Made by a program: the position numbers and the translations under genes. Below the pieces are notes generated by a model. The model was given only the letters and a program-made list of their open reading frames with translations. It was not told the DNA's origin and did not search any database. Below, piece after piece: positions 8,024 through 17,031 of a stretch of DNA of 64,000 nt (position 1 is the stretch's first letter; each line of letters begins with the position of its first letter). This DNA is from Paenibacillus jilunlii (lineage in GTDB: Bacteria > Bacillota > Bacilli > Paenibacillales > Paenibacillaceae). Location: NCBI RefSeq assembly GCF_900102965.1, contig NZ_FNGM01000017.1, forward strand, positions 1-64,000, written 5' to 3'.

Positions 8024-10036
8024 CTAACTCTCCAACAGCCGGATCAGCTCTTCTTCATCCTCAATCACTTGAATGCCCAGCTGCTGTGCCTTGGCCAGCT
8101 TACTGCCTGCTTTCTCGCCGGCGATGACGAGATCGGTTTTTTTGGAGACACTGCCGGAGACTTTGGCACCCAGCGCTTCCAGACGTTCCGCCGCTTCCTC
8201 ACGGGTAAGCTTCTGCAGCGAACCGGTCAGCACGACCGTTTTGCCGCTGAAGAAAGAATCGGTACTCACTTGACGCGGAGCCTCAGGTGCCTTCGCTTCC
8301 ACCCCTAGCTTAAGCATACGGTTGATACTTGTGACCACAAAGGGATCGGCAAAAAAGCTGACAATACTCTCAGCAACAATGCCTCCGATGTCCGGGAGTC
8401 CGGACAATTCCTCGGCGGTAGCCTTCATGACCGCTTCCAGGCTGCGGTAATGATCCGCGAGCATTCTGGTGGTTGCCTTGCCCGTGTTCGGGATACCCAG
8501 CGCAAACAGGAAAGACGCAAGATCCCGTCCCTTGCTCTCCTCCAGCGCCTTCAGCAAATTGGCCGCCTTCTTCTCTCCAAAACGTTCCAGCTTGACCAGC
8601 TGCTCAAAAGTGAGTTCGTACAAATCAGCAGGCTCGCGCACGTTCAATTCCTCATGCAGTTGACCCGCCGTCTTGTCACTAAAGGTTTCGATATCCATGG
8701 CATCCCTGGAGGCAAAGTGAGTAATCCGTCCGATGATCTGCGGCTTGCAATCCAGCTTATTGTTGCAGAAGAGGTGTGCGCCGCGCATTTCCAGCGGGAA
8801 GCCGCAGGCCGGGCAGTCTACAGGGAATATAATCTCCCCCCCGTCACTCTCCTCTGTTACTTTGCCGAGAATTTCCGGAATGACATCATTGGAGCGGCGG
8901 ATGAACACACGCGTACCTAGGGCATGCTTGAGATTCTTCCGTTCAATATCCCCAACATTGTTCAGTGTACAATTCTGGACGGTCACGCCAGCCAGCTCAA
9001 CTGCCTCCACACGGGCCAAAGGAGTCACCTTGCCGGTGCGGCCCACATTCCAGCTTACCGACTCCAGAATCGTTGTGGTTTCTTCCGCCTCGAATTTATA
9101 AGCCACCGCCCAGCGCGGGAACTTGTCCGTGTACCCCAGCACCTCGCGGATGCGGAAATCCGTTACCTTGATGACCGCCCCATCGATCAGGTAGTCAAGG
9201 CCGGAACGGCTCTCTTCGATCTCAGCCAGCTGCTCGGTGACATCATCAAACTTATCGAAATAAGTCAGATACGGATTGACCTTAAACCGGTTGGTCCGCA
9301 GAAAATCCATCATTTCCTGATGGTCGGAAAACTGTACACCCTCTGCATACCCTACATTATAGAAAAAAGCGTTCAGTCTTCGTTCCGCCGTAGTCTTGGG
9401 ATTCAGGTTGCGCAGCGCCCCTGCTGCCCCGTTGCGGGCATTCTTGAGCGGTTCCGCAGCCCTTGTGTTATAGTCGGCCAGCACAGACAAATTCATAATC
9501 CCTTCACCCTGCACCTCAATAACGCCTTCCTTAAACGGAATCGTTAGCGGAACCGATTTGATCGTCTTCACCTGGGCAAGAATGCCTTCCCCGGTCACGC
9601 CATTGCCGCGTGTCGCTGCCTGCACCAGCGTTCCGTCACGATAGGTCAGGTTCAGGGTCAAACCGTCAAATTTCAGTTCCACCGCGTAGCAGGGCTCTGG
9701 AAGAGGGTTTTCCGGATTTTTGGTGTTGTAATCATTCACAAGCTTCAGTACCCGCGTGTTCCAGCTGCGGAGCTGTTCAATATTCTGCGCCTTATCCAGG
9801 CTCCACAGGGGGGCCAGATGCCGGTGCGGGGTGAAGCCTTTGAGCAGTTCTCCCCCTACACGCTGTGTAGGGGAATGAGGCAAAATAATGCCGCTCTCCG
9901 CTTCAAGAGCTACCAGCTTATCGTAAAGGGCATCATACTCTTTGTCGCTGACCAGAGGCGCATCCAGCGTATAGTAGTGATAATTATATTGATTCAGTTC
10001 GGCTACAAGTTCTTCCATGGTGTGCATAACATCCAT
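8024..10036 (-). CDS. ligA: NAD-dependent DNA ligase
   Basis: 670 residues from the ATG at 10036, which follows GGAGGG by ten bases; the open frame continues further upstream without a better site. It seals nicks during replication and repair using NAD. The adenylation domain carries the active lysine in ELKFDG (about K122) and the GNGVTGE segment. An OB fold, a four-cysteine zinc finger (CPACGFP to CNNKLDC), helix-hairpin-helix repeats and a C-terminal BRCT domain (SGKTVVLTGSLQKLTREEA) follow in the usual order. It is the last gene of pcrB-pcrA-ligA, an order conserved in Bacillus-like bacteria. Confidence 0.97.
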   Translation of the reverse strand: MDVMHTMEELVAELNQYNYHYYTLDAPLVSDKEYDALYDKLVALEAESGIILPHSPTQRVGGELLKGFTPHRHLAPLWSLDKAQNIEQLRSWNTRVLKLVNDYNTKNPENPLPEPCYAVELKFDGLTLNLTYRDGTLVQAATRGNGVTGEGILAQVKTIKSVPLTIPFKEGVIEVQGEGIMNLSVLADYNTRAAEPLKNARNGAAGALRNLNPKTTAERRLNAFFYNVGYAEGVQFSDHQEMMDFLRTNRFKVNPYLTYFDKFDDVTEQLAEIEESRSGLDYLIDGAVIKVTDFRIREVLGYTDKFPRWAVAYKFEAEETTTILESVSWNVGRTGKVTPLARVEAVELAGVTVQNCTLNNVGDIERKNLKHALGTRVFIRRSNDVIPEILGKVTEESDGGEIIFPVDCPACGFPLEMRGAHLFCNNKLDCKPQIIGRITHFASRDAMDIETFSDKTAGQLHEELNVREPADLYELTFEQLVKLERFGEKKAANLLKALEESKGRDLASFLFALGIPNTGKATTRMLADHYRSLEAVMKATAEELSGLPDIGGIVAESIVSFFADPFVVTSINRMLKLGVEAKAPEAPRQVSTDSFFSGKTVVLTGSLQKLTREEAAERLEALGAKVSGSVSKKTDLVIAGEKAGSKLAKAQQLGIQVIEDEEELIRLLES

Positions 10037-10111
10037 CCGGGAACATCCCTCCATCAAATAGTGTCCTACGGTTAGCGTGGTCCAAAAACGCATTCGTTAA
10101 TCGCAGCCGAA

Positions 10112-12457
10112 TTATTCGACTTTGGTAATGGGTGCAAAGCCCGCCAGCAGCCGTTTCACTCCCACCGGCGCCGGAAAAGCAATCTGCAGCTCCGTATCGT
10201 TGCCGCTGCCCTTCACCGACACAATGGTACCGATGCCCCATTTGCCGTGGGAGACCTTGTCGCCGGCCTTGAAGTCGCCCGGCGCCGCCGCTCCCGGAGC
10301 GCGCTGCGCGCCTCCGGCGGCCACGGTCACGCGGCCCGCGCCGGCCGCCGCGGACGCTGTGCTGCCGCCGAAGCCGGCGTTCCCGCCGCCTGCCGGCGCG
10401 TTCCCGGCAGCGCTGCTGCGGCTGCCGAAGTTGCCCCGGCTGCCGCCGCCGAAGCCGCGGCCGCCATAGGCACCGCCAACCTCCGCGCCGCGGCGGAAGC
10501 GGTCCGGGGCTCCGCCGGTATCTTCCTTCAGCTCCTCCGGAATCTCCTCCAGGAAGCGCGACGGCGGATTCGCCGTCGTCCGCCCGAACAGCGTGCGCAT
10601 CCGTGCACAGCTGAGGAACAGCTGCTTCTCCGCACGGGTGATCCCTACGTACGCAAGCCGCCGTTCTTCTTCCAGCTCATCATTGTCCTGGAAGGCCCGG
10701 CTGTGCGGGAAGACACCCTCCTCCATCCCGATAATGAAGACGGTCGGGAACTCCAGCCCCTTGGCGCTGTGCATGGTCATCAGCACCACAGCATCGCTGC
10801 GTTCCTCCTCGTCATTCACGCTGTCGATGTCTGCGATCAGCGCCAGATCGGTCAGGAAGGACACCAGCGACTTGTCCTCATTATTCTTCTCAAATTCCAT
10901 GGTTACCGACAGGAATTCGTCGATATTTTCCAGACGGGAGCGGGATTCCAGGGTATTCTCATTCTGCAGCTCCAGCCGGTACTGGGACAGCTCCAGGATC
11001 TTCTCCGTCAGCTCCGTCACGGACAGGAATTCCACCATCCGGTGCAGCGCCTCGATCATATCGTAGAACTCTACGAGCGTATTTCGCGTCCGCCCTGCAA
11101 AACCCAGATCATCCACCGTCTGCAGTGCCCGGAAGATCGACACGCCCTGTGAAGCAGCGGCTGCAGCAAGCTTGCCCACTGTCGTATCGCCCAGCCCCCG
11201 CTTGGGCACATTGATAATACGCGTCAAGCTGATATCGTCATCGGGATTAGAGAGAAGGCGCAGATACGCCAGCAGATCCTTAATTTCCTTGCGGTCATAG
11301 AACTTGATCCCGCCGACAATCTGGTAAGGAATATCCGACTTAATCAGGATTTCTTCTATTACACGCGACTGGGCGTTGGTACGGTACAGGATGGCATGGT
11401 TCTGGTATGACTGCCCCTGCTTCACATTCTTGCTGATTTCTCCAGTTACAAAATAACCCTCGTCATGCTCAGAGTCGCCGCGGAAAACCTTGATCTTCGC
11501 GCCCTCCGCTGAATCCGTCCACAGCTTCTTGGGCTTGCGTCCGGTATTCAGCGCGATCACGCCGTTGGCGGCATTTAGAATATTGGAGGTGGAGCGGTAG
11601 TTCTGCTCCAGCAGAATCGTCTTCGCTTCGGGATAATCCTCTTCGAAATTCAGAATGTTCGTGATATCCGCCCCGCGCCAGCGGTAGATCGACTGGTCGC
11701 TGTCGCCGACCACACAAATGCGGTGATGGCTGTCCGCCAGCATCCGGCAGAGCATATACTGTGCCCTGTTCGTATCCTGATACTCATCGACATGGATGTA
11801 TTTGAATTTCTTTTGGTAAAAATCCAGCACCTCCGGCACTTCCTTGAACAATTCAATCGTCTTCATAATCAAATCGTCAAAGTCCAGCGAGTTGTTGCTC
11901 TTCAGCCGCTTCTGGTACATCGTATATACTTTGGCCACGAGGCCTTCCAGATAATCGCCGATTTTCTGCTCATATTGCGCAGGTGTGATCAGTTCATTCT
12001 TGGCGGCACTAATCATGGCCTGGACAGCCTTGGGCTCAAACTTCTTCGTATCAATATTCAGATCCTTCATGCAGTTGCGGATGACAGACAATTGATCAGT
12101 AGAATCCAGGATAGAGAAGTTGGAAGTGAAACCAATCCGCTCGATATCCTTGCGCAGAATCCGCACACTCATCGAGTGAAAGGTGGATACCCAAATATCC
12201 CGGCCCTCGGGTCCTACCAGCTTGGAGACACGGTCCTGCATTTCCCGGGCGGCCTTGTTGGTGAAGGTTATCGCCAGAATCGCCCACGGCGGAGCTTTGC
12301 GGTTCGCAATCAGCCAGGCAATGCGGTGGGTAAGCACGCGCGTCTTACCGCTGCCCGCTCCGGCCATAATGAGCAAAGGGCCTTCAGTAGTTTCTACAGC
12401 CTGACGCTGTGGAGGATTAAGCCGGCTTACGGCATCCTGTATGTTAACAAGTTGCAT
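10112..12457 (-). CDS. pcrA: ATP-dependent DNA helicase PcrA (UvrD family)
   Basis: 781 residues from the ATG at 12457, eight bases after AAAGGAG; the ATG at 12466 is too close to that site. It is a superfamily 1A 3'-5' helicase in repair and replication restart. Visible motifs are the Walker A AGAGSGKT, DEYQDTN (motif II), GDSDQSIYRWRGAD (III), EQNYRS (IV), MTMHSAKGLEF (V) and VGITRAEK (VI). The last 130 residues start with an unusually long Gly/Ala/Arg-rich linker, then GDKVSHGKWGIGTIVSV, the Tudor-like tail that binds RNA polymerase in other PcrA proteins. The linker DNA (about 10265-10505) is far richer in G+C than the rest. Confidence 0.97.
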   Translation of the reverse strand: MQLVNIQDAVSRLNPPQRQAVETTEGPLLIMAGAGSGKTRVLTHRIAWLIANRKAPPWAILAITFTNKAAREMQDRVSKLVGPEGRDIWVSTFHSMSVRILRKDIERIGFTSNFSILDSTDQLSVIRNCMKDLNIDTKKFEPKAVQAMISAAKNELITPAQYEQKIGDYLEGLVAKVYTMYQKRLKSNNSLDFDDLIMKTIELFKEVPEVLDFYQKKFKYIHVDEYQDTNRAQYMLCRMLADSHHRICVVGDSDQSIYRWRGADITNILNFEEDYPEAKTILLEQNYRSTSNILNAANGVIALNTGRKPKKLWTDSAEGAKIKVFRGDSEHDEGYFVTGEISKNVKQGQSYQNHAILYRTNAQSRVIEEILIKSDIPYQIVGGIKFYDRKEIKDLLAYLRLLSNPDDDISLTRIINVPKRGLGDTTVGKLAAAAASQGVSIFRALQTVDDLGFAGRTRNTLVEFYDMIEALHRMVEFLSVTELTEKILELSQYRLELQNENTLESRSRLENIDEFLSVTMEFEKNNEDKSLVSFLTDLALIADIDSVNDEEERSDAVVLMTMHSAKGLEFPTVFIIGMEEGVFPHSRAFQDNDELEEERRLAYVGITRAEKQLFLSCARMRTLFGRTTANPPSRFLEEIPEELKEDTGGAPDRFRRGAEVGGAYGGRGFGGGSRGNFGSRSSAAGNAPAGGGNAGFGGSTASAAAGAGRVTVAAGGAQRAPGAAAPGDFKAGDKVSHGKWGIGTIVSVKGSGNDTELQIAFPAPVGVKRLLAGFAPITKVE

Positions 12458-12519
12458 GTGTGACATGCTCCTTTCTGAGATTACGAATTAAGCAGAAACG
12501 GCTTCGCCGTCCTTATATT

Positions 12520-13236
12520 TTACAATTCAATCTGCGGTGTTCTTTTCACCGCTTCTACGGTAAGCAGCGCCTGCTGCACATCCTGGTAGATCACATTGCC
12601 GACCACTACAGTATCACATAACGCAGCGGCCTGCTCCGCTTCCTCCACCCCTGTAATTCCCCCGCCATAAAAAAGCTGGCTGTGCTCCACAGTCTCTCTT
12701 ACTGTGCGCACCGTATCCATATCGCCGAAGGTACCGCTATACTCCAGATAAACCACCGGCAGACTCATCAGCTTGTCCGCAATCTGCGCGTAAGCTGCTG
12801 CCCCTTCCCCGCTCAGCGAGCTGTCAGCCCCTGTAAGGCGGGCTACGGAAGAATCGCCGTTCAGTACGATGTAGCCTTCGGTTAGCAGCTGCTCCCACGG
12901 AATCAGACTCCCGTAGCGTTCAATCGCCCGGCGGTGATGGCCCAATATCCAATCGGTATCGGGGCTGTTCAGTACCATTGGAATCATATACAGATCAAAT
13001 CCCGGCACAACGGCCACTAAATCCGAGATTTCCAAGGCACAGGGCAGCTCATATTGACGCACTCTGGCTAACAGAGCAACCGTATTTTCATAGGTCACTC
13101 CAGTGGAGCCTCCGACCAGTATCGCATCCGTTCCTGACAGGCAGACTGCCTCCAGCTCACGGTCCCCTAGCTCACGGTCCGGGTCCAGCTTAAATACATG
13201 CCTCCAGGACTGTATCTTTTGCCGCATTTCTATCAT
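12520..13236 (-). CDS. pcrB: Heptaprenylglyceryl phosphate synthase PcrB
   Basis: 238 residues in a TIM-barrel family. It couples a long polyprenyl diphosphate to sn-glycerol-1-phosphate, giving the archaea-like ether lipid precursor known from Bacillus. Recognisable features are FKLDPDRELG near the start, GTDAILVGGSTGVT, YLEYSGTFGD and the phosphate-binding YGGGITG. The start follows GAGGA by about ten bases; a second ATG three codons in is possible. It is the first gene of the pcrB-pcrA-ligA unit and has its own consensus promoter. Confidence 0.95.
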   Translation of the reverse strand: MIEMRQKIQSWRHVFKLDPDRELGDRELEAVCLSGTDAILVGGSTGVTYENTVALLARVRQYELPCALEISDLVAVVPGFDLYMIPMVLNSPDTDWILGHHRRAIERYGSLIPWEQLLTEGYIVLNGDSSVARLTGADSSLSGEGAAAYAQIADKLMSLPVVYLEYSGTFGDMDTVRTVRETVEHSQLFYGGGITGVEEAEQAAALCDTVVVGNVIYQDVQQALLTVEAVKRTPQIEL

Positions 13237-13342
13237 CTTCGTCCATCCTCATTATTCAACCGACTTTAATTCAGACACCCGCTGGCCCAGGCAAATATTT
13301 CATGCCAAAAACACTTCCCGCTGCCGCAAAAGCTGTATCTCT

Positions 13343-13371
13343 AGTCTATGTCAGCACAGAGGGGGTGTCAA
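13343..13371 (-). promoter_or_regulatory. Promoter of pcrB-pcrA-ligA
   Basis: Minus-strand TTGACA (13366-13371), 17-base spacer, TAGACT (13343-13348), about 110 bases before the pcrB start. Confidence 0.7.
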
Positions 13372-13418
13372 TTTAAAGAACGGAAAAATACGAACATTTT
13401 TTCGCCTTTTTCCGGGTT

Positions 13419-14285
13419 TTAACGAAGCCCCTTGAACGTGCTCAAGTCTTCCTCGGAAACAAAGTCTGTATAGAAGCCATCCACACCAAGACGCGAGAGC
13501 TTCACAATTTCGGCTTCATCATTCACCGTATTCACATAGACGCGGACTCCGGCCTTTTTCAGCTTTTGCACAAAGCTCTTGGTGGCCCGTTCGGACGGCA
13601 TGGTGATATCCACACCGCGCTCTTTTGCAAAATCGATTACCTGCTCGTCGCTGTCCTGCGATTGGTAAAGGGTATACAGCACCTCCGGAAAAACATGCAC
13701 CTTATTAATTACGTCCAGCATGTCCTGACTGTAAATCTGCGGAACCACCCGTTCCAGCAAAGCCGGATCACGGCGCTCCGCAGCCTCTGTTAGCAACGTA
13801 AACTGCTGTGTTACCAGCTCAGGCTTAATCTCTTTCGTATCCGTAACGATATAGGCATCCGGATAGGCCTGCAGGAGATCAAGGATTTTCTCAATATCCA
13901 GCGGAGAATAGATGTCCAGGATAGGGCTGTCCATAAACTGGGCATATTCCAGCACGGTGCCTTGTTTGGCGGCAGGCAGTACCGTCTGCTGTCCCAGCAG
14001 ACGGCTCATATTCTTAGACCACTCATGGCGGGCAACCAGCTGATCATCGCTCGTAAGCATCAAATCGGCCTCAAACACACGGGTTCCCTGTTCATAATTG
14101 GCCACAAAAGCTTCAAGGGTATTCGTATACGCATGCCCATTGACGCCTCCCATAGCGTGGGCAACGATCCGGTGGGACTGAAAGCCGGCTGACGGCTCTT
14201 TATTCCGGTCATCCAGTGTGATCACCAGCAGAGAGAGCAAAGCGAAGATCATAACGACTGTGGCAATAATCCTTGTGTTTTTCAT
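13419..14285 (-). CDS. Membrane-anchored glycerophosphodiester phosphodiesterase-family protein
   Basis: 288 residues from the ATG at 14285; the frame is open upstream to 14363 but overlaps the preceding gene's terminator hairpin. An N-terminal hydrophobic segment (about 5-25) acts as signal or anchor. The rest is a PI-PLC-like/GDPD TIM barrel: HAMGG near the start, TNTLEAF, FEADLMLTSDDQLVARHEW and a late NTVNDEAEIVKLSRLGVDGFYTDF. Such enzymes hydrolyse glycerophosphodiesters, and external forms can act on wall teichoic acid or phospholipid debris. The usual HRG is HAMGG here, as in a group often called PI-PLC-domain proteins, so the substrate is uncertain. Confidence 0.8.
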   Translation of the reverse strand: MKNTRIIATVVMIFALLSLLVITLDDRNKEPSAGFQSHRIVAHAMGGVNGHAYTNTLEAFVANYEQGTRVFEADLMLTSDDQLVARHEWSKNMSRLLGQQTVLPAAKQGTVLEYAQFMDSPILDIYSPLDIEKILDLLQAYPDAYIVTDTKEIKPELVTQQFTLLTEAAERRDPALLERVVPQIYSQDMLDVINKVHVFPEVLYTLYQSQDSDEQVIDFAKERGVDITMPSERATKSFVQKLKKAGVRVYVNTVNDEAEIVKLSRLGVDGFYTDFVSEEDLSTFKGLR

Positions 14286-14320
14286 AGATGCGGTTTCCTT
14301 TCCATCACTTGGAGTAGAAA

Positions 14321-14370
14321 CAAAAAGAAACGGCTGTGTCTTTCCCGGATTCAAGGAAGGCAACCGTTTC
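14321..14370 (-). terminator. Intrinsic terminator of the sugar transferase operon
   Basis: Minus-strand arms begin GAAACGGTTGCCTTCC and end GGGAAAGACACAGCCGTTTC, with a T run at 14321-14326. Confidence 0.75.
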
Positions 14371-14403
14371 AGCAGTCTAGATTATTAGGAAACAACTATA
14401 AGC

Positions 14404-15804
14404 TCAGTAAGCATTTTTGAATCCATTACGGATGGTTTTGAAAATAATCCGGATATCGAACAGCAGCGACCAGTTCTCGATGTAGAAAATATCATGCTTG
14501 ATCCGCTCTTCAATAGAGGTATCACCACGGAGCCCGTTGCTCTGTGCCCAGCCGGTAATTCCCGGACGCACATGATGCTTGACCATATATTTCGGAATTT
14601 CACCGCGGAACTGCTCCACGAAGTAGGGTCGTTCCGGACGGGGACCGACTACACTCATCTGGCCAAACAGCACATTGAAAAATTGCGGCAGCTCATCCAG
14701 GCTGGTCCTGCGGATAAAGGTACCGAACTTGGTCCGCCGGGGATCGACCGGAGTACTCCAGCCCGTATCTTCCACCCCTTCCTGCTGCATCTTCATAGAG
14801 CGGAACTTATACATCATGAAATTGCGCCGGTTCAGCCCCACCCGCTCCTGCTTGAAAATGACTGGACCCGGGGAAGTCAGACGCACACCCAGCGCCACAA
14901 TCAGCATCACAGGTGACAACATAATAATGGCGAACAGCGAGAACAGAACATCAAAGGCGCGCTTGGCCAGCTTGTTGCCGGTCATGTCCAGCGGAATGTC
15001 ACGGACATTGATCATCGGCATGCCGGCAAAATTATCAAAGTACGGCCGGGCCGGCAGATAATCGAAGAAATCGGGAATAATCAGCGTCCGCACCCCAGCC
15101 TTTTCACAGGCGGCAATAATGGCCGGATACTTGGAATGGGCATCCAGGGGAAGGGCTAGAATCACTTCGTCCACCGGCAGCATTTCCAGCATCCCGGACA
15201 GCTCATCCACAGTTCCCAGAATCGGCTTGTAACGCTTCGCTTCAATATCATCCCACGTATGGAAATCATCCAGAAAGCCGATGGTTTCATATCCCAGCTC
15301 CGGGTACTGCACCAGGTTGTTGTAAAATCTTTTACCCAACGTACCGGCACCTAGAATCAGGACAAACTGGCGGTTAAGGCCTTTTTCGCGCAGCGATTTC
15401 AGCATTTTCTTCAGCACATAGCGGTACAGCATAATTGAAAGGACGTTAAAACCCATATAGATCGCGAGGTATTGCCGGGATACGTCAATTTCCTTCAGGA
15501 AAAACATTAAGCCAAGCAGCATGAAGACAGCCATGATATGGACCTGGAAAATCTTAAGGAACTCATCGACGAAGCGCTTCTTGCGCTTGGGCAGGTACAG
15601 CGAAAGTATAATCCCAATTAGTACGGCAATACCGCCGTAGACAAAGCTCCAATAGGCATACGACTCTATGGGCAGCGTATTATACGATTCCAATAGACCG
15701 CTTCGGAATTTAAACCACCAAGCTGCCAAAAAGGACAGTTGTATCACTAAAAAATCGGCAACCATGTAGAGCTGTGTTAAAAACCTCTGGTTACGGCGAA
15801 TCAT
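14404..15804 (-). CDS. Polyprenyl-phosphate sugar-1-phosphate transferase (WcaJ/WbaP/WsaP type)
   Basis: 466 residues. Four to five N-terminal membrane helices precede a CoA-binding-like Rossmann region (LILGAGTLGKRFYNNL). After a further helix comes the bacterial sugar transferase domain: KRAFDVLFSL, SPGPVIFKQERVGLN, FRSM, RRTSLDELPQFFNVL, SVVGPRPE and RPGITGWAQ. The enzyme moves a hexose-1-phosphate from a nucleotide sugar to undecaprenyl phosphate and so starts repeat-unit or adaptor synthesis on the inner face of the membrane. It ends its unit, overlapping the upstream GT2 gene by ATGA. In S-layer glycan clusters of Geobacillus the equivalent initiator is WsaP (comparison from knowledge). 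Confidence 0.93.
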   Translation of the reverse strand: MIRRNQRFLTQLYMVADFLVIQLSFLAAWWFKFRSGLLESYNTLPIESYAYWSFVYGGIAVLIGIILSLYLPKRKKRFVDEFLKIFQVHIMAVFMLLGLMFFLKEIDVSRQYLAIYMGFNVLSIMLYRYVLKKMLKSLREKGLNRQFVLILGAGTLGKRFYNNLVQYPELGYETIGFLDDFHTWDDIEAKRYKPILGTVDELSGMLEMLPVDEVILALPLDAHSKYPAIIAACEKAGVRTLIIPDFFDYLPARPYFDNFAGMPMINVRDIPLDMTGNKLAKRAFDVLFSLFAIIMLSPVMLIVALGVRLTSPGPVIFKQERVGLNRRNFMMYKFRSMKMQQEGVEDTGWSTPVDPRRTKFGTFIRRTSLDELPQFFNVLFGQMSVVGPRPERPYFVEQFRGEIPKYMVKHHVRPGITGWAQSNGLRGDTSIEERIKHDIFYIENWSLLFDIRIIFKTIRNGFKNAY

Positions 15805-16754
15805 AATCTCACCTCAGCATTCGATTCCGTTCTTGAACCCGCTTCTGCGGTATTTGTAAGAGTCTGCGCCGGGGATGGTGCAGTCCGGGGACGGATGAGG
15901 GCATTTCGCACCAGTGAGAGCACGAACTTCACGCCCACACCGGTATAGACCGCTCCATTTATCATACTATTGTACCGCTTGCTATAATGCTTGCGGTGAA
16001 ATAAAATCATCGCCCGATGAAACTCATAGACGATCTTGAACGGCCTGCGCCGCGCGCTGCCGCCCTTCAAATGTATGATGGACGTCTTCGGATAATAATA
16101 GATTCCCCAGCCGGCCTCCTTAATCCGGAAGCACCAGTCCAAATCCTCACCGTACATAAAAAAGTCCTCATCCAATCCGCCCACCTGCTCAATCGTCTCC
16201 CGCCGCAGCAGCATAAACGCTCCGACCAGACAATCTACAGGATAATCCTGATCAGGATCAAGGTAACCTAACTGATAGCCATTGAATCTCGGCCGGTCCG
16301 GGAACAGCTTACTGAAGCCGAAAGCATAATAGAAGGAAGCGGAAGGCGTAGGGAATCCCCGCTTGCAGGCCTTATCCAGTGAACCATCCGGCAAAATCAC
16401 CTTACAGCCCGAAGCTCCAAGATCCGGCCGGTCGTCCATAAAGGAGATCATCGTCTGCAGCGTGTCCTTCAACACGACCGTATCCGAATTCAGCAGCAGC
16501 ACATACCGGCCTGAAGCCACCTCCATCCCCTGATTATTGCCACGGGCATACCCGACATTCTCAGAGTTGGCAATCAGCATCACACCGGGAAATTCCCGGC
16601 TGATCTTCTCAACCGAGTCATCCCGCGAGTTATTATCTATCAGAATAATTTCATAGACAAAATTAGTTTCCGAATCATATACCGACCTCAGACAGTCCAT
16701 CGTCAGGCGGCATGTGTTGTAATTTAGCACAATAATACTGACATCTACACTCAC
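15801..16754 (-). CDS. GT2 family glycosyltransferase, rhamnosyltransferase (WbbL)-like
   Basis: 317 residues from a GTG at 16754 placed nine bases after AGGAG; an ATG at 16793 opens the same frame but lacks a ribosome site. The GT-A fold shows SIIVLNYNT, LIDNNSRDDS, NVGYARGNNQG, LLLNSDT and the late EDLDWCFRIKEAGW. This pattern is typical of dTDP-rhamnose rhamnosyltransferases that add the second sugar on a lipid carrier. Rhamnose supply from the nearby rml genes supports that role. It is coupled by overlap to the sugar transferase gene. Confidence 0.88.
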   Translation of the reverse strand: MSVDVSIIVLNYNTCRLTMDCLRSVYDSETNFVYEIILIDNNSRDDSVEKISREFPGVMLIANSENVGYARGNNQGMEVASGRYVLLLNSDTVVLKDTLQTMISFMDDRPDLGASGCKVILPDGSLDKACKRGFPTPSASFYYAFGFSKLFPDRPRFNGYQLGYLDPDQDYPVDCLVGAFMLLRRETIEQVGGLDEDFFMYGEDLDWCFRIKEAGWGIYYYPKTSIIHLKGGSARRRPFKIVYEFHRAMILFHRKHYSKRYNSMINGAVYTGVGVKFVLSLVRNALIRPRTAPSPAQTLTNTAEAGSRTESNAEVRL

Positions 16755-16803
16755 TGCAATACGCTCCTGACAAATATAGTAATCTACCGACAATTATTAT
16801 AAC

Positions 16804-16849
16804 ACAAAAACCTCCTTGATAGGCGCCGCCTGTTTGGGAGGTTTTTGCA
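16804..16849 (-). terminator. Intrinsic terminator between the two GT2 units
   Basis: AAAAACCTCC and GGAGGTTTTT form the stem with a G+C-rich 26-base interior. It works on the minus strand for the gene at 17032; a TATAAT element (16796-16801) right after it probably belongs to the promoter of the 15801-16754 gene. Confidence 0.7.
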
Positions 16850-16881
16850 GAGTGATTTGTTAGAAACTATATGTGCTAAAC

Positions 16882-17003
16882 TTAAGTTTGTGCTATATAA
16901 ACTGAACTTGTGATTTTTCTATTTGGATTAGTCGTGACTCCAGAGAATGCTTGGACTTCCGGCAGCTGTCCATCTGCAGATTTCTTGATTGTTACTGCTG
17001 TTC
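16882..17003 (-). pseudogene. Possible remnant of an unknown coding sequence
   Basis: One minus-strand frame reads about 38 codons to a stop at 16882, beginning after a TGA: TAVTIKKSADGQLPEVQAFS, then GVTTNPNRKITSSVYIAQT. The peptide looks protein-like but has no start codon or ribosome site and matches no family I recognise. It may be the tail of a deleted gene, or chance. Confidence 0.25.
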
Positions 17004-17031
17004 ACGTAACTGCCAACCTTCACTACTAAAG

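Noticed and set aside
7122..8027. 301-codon plus-strand open frame
   Set aside because: Antisense to the response regulator gene, with no ribosome site.
10247..11152. 301-codon plus-strand open frame
   Set aside because: Antisense to pcrA and produced by the G+C-rich linker codons; low-complexity product.
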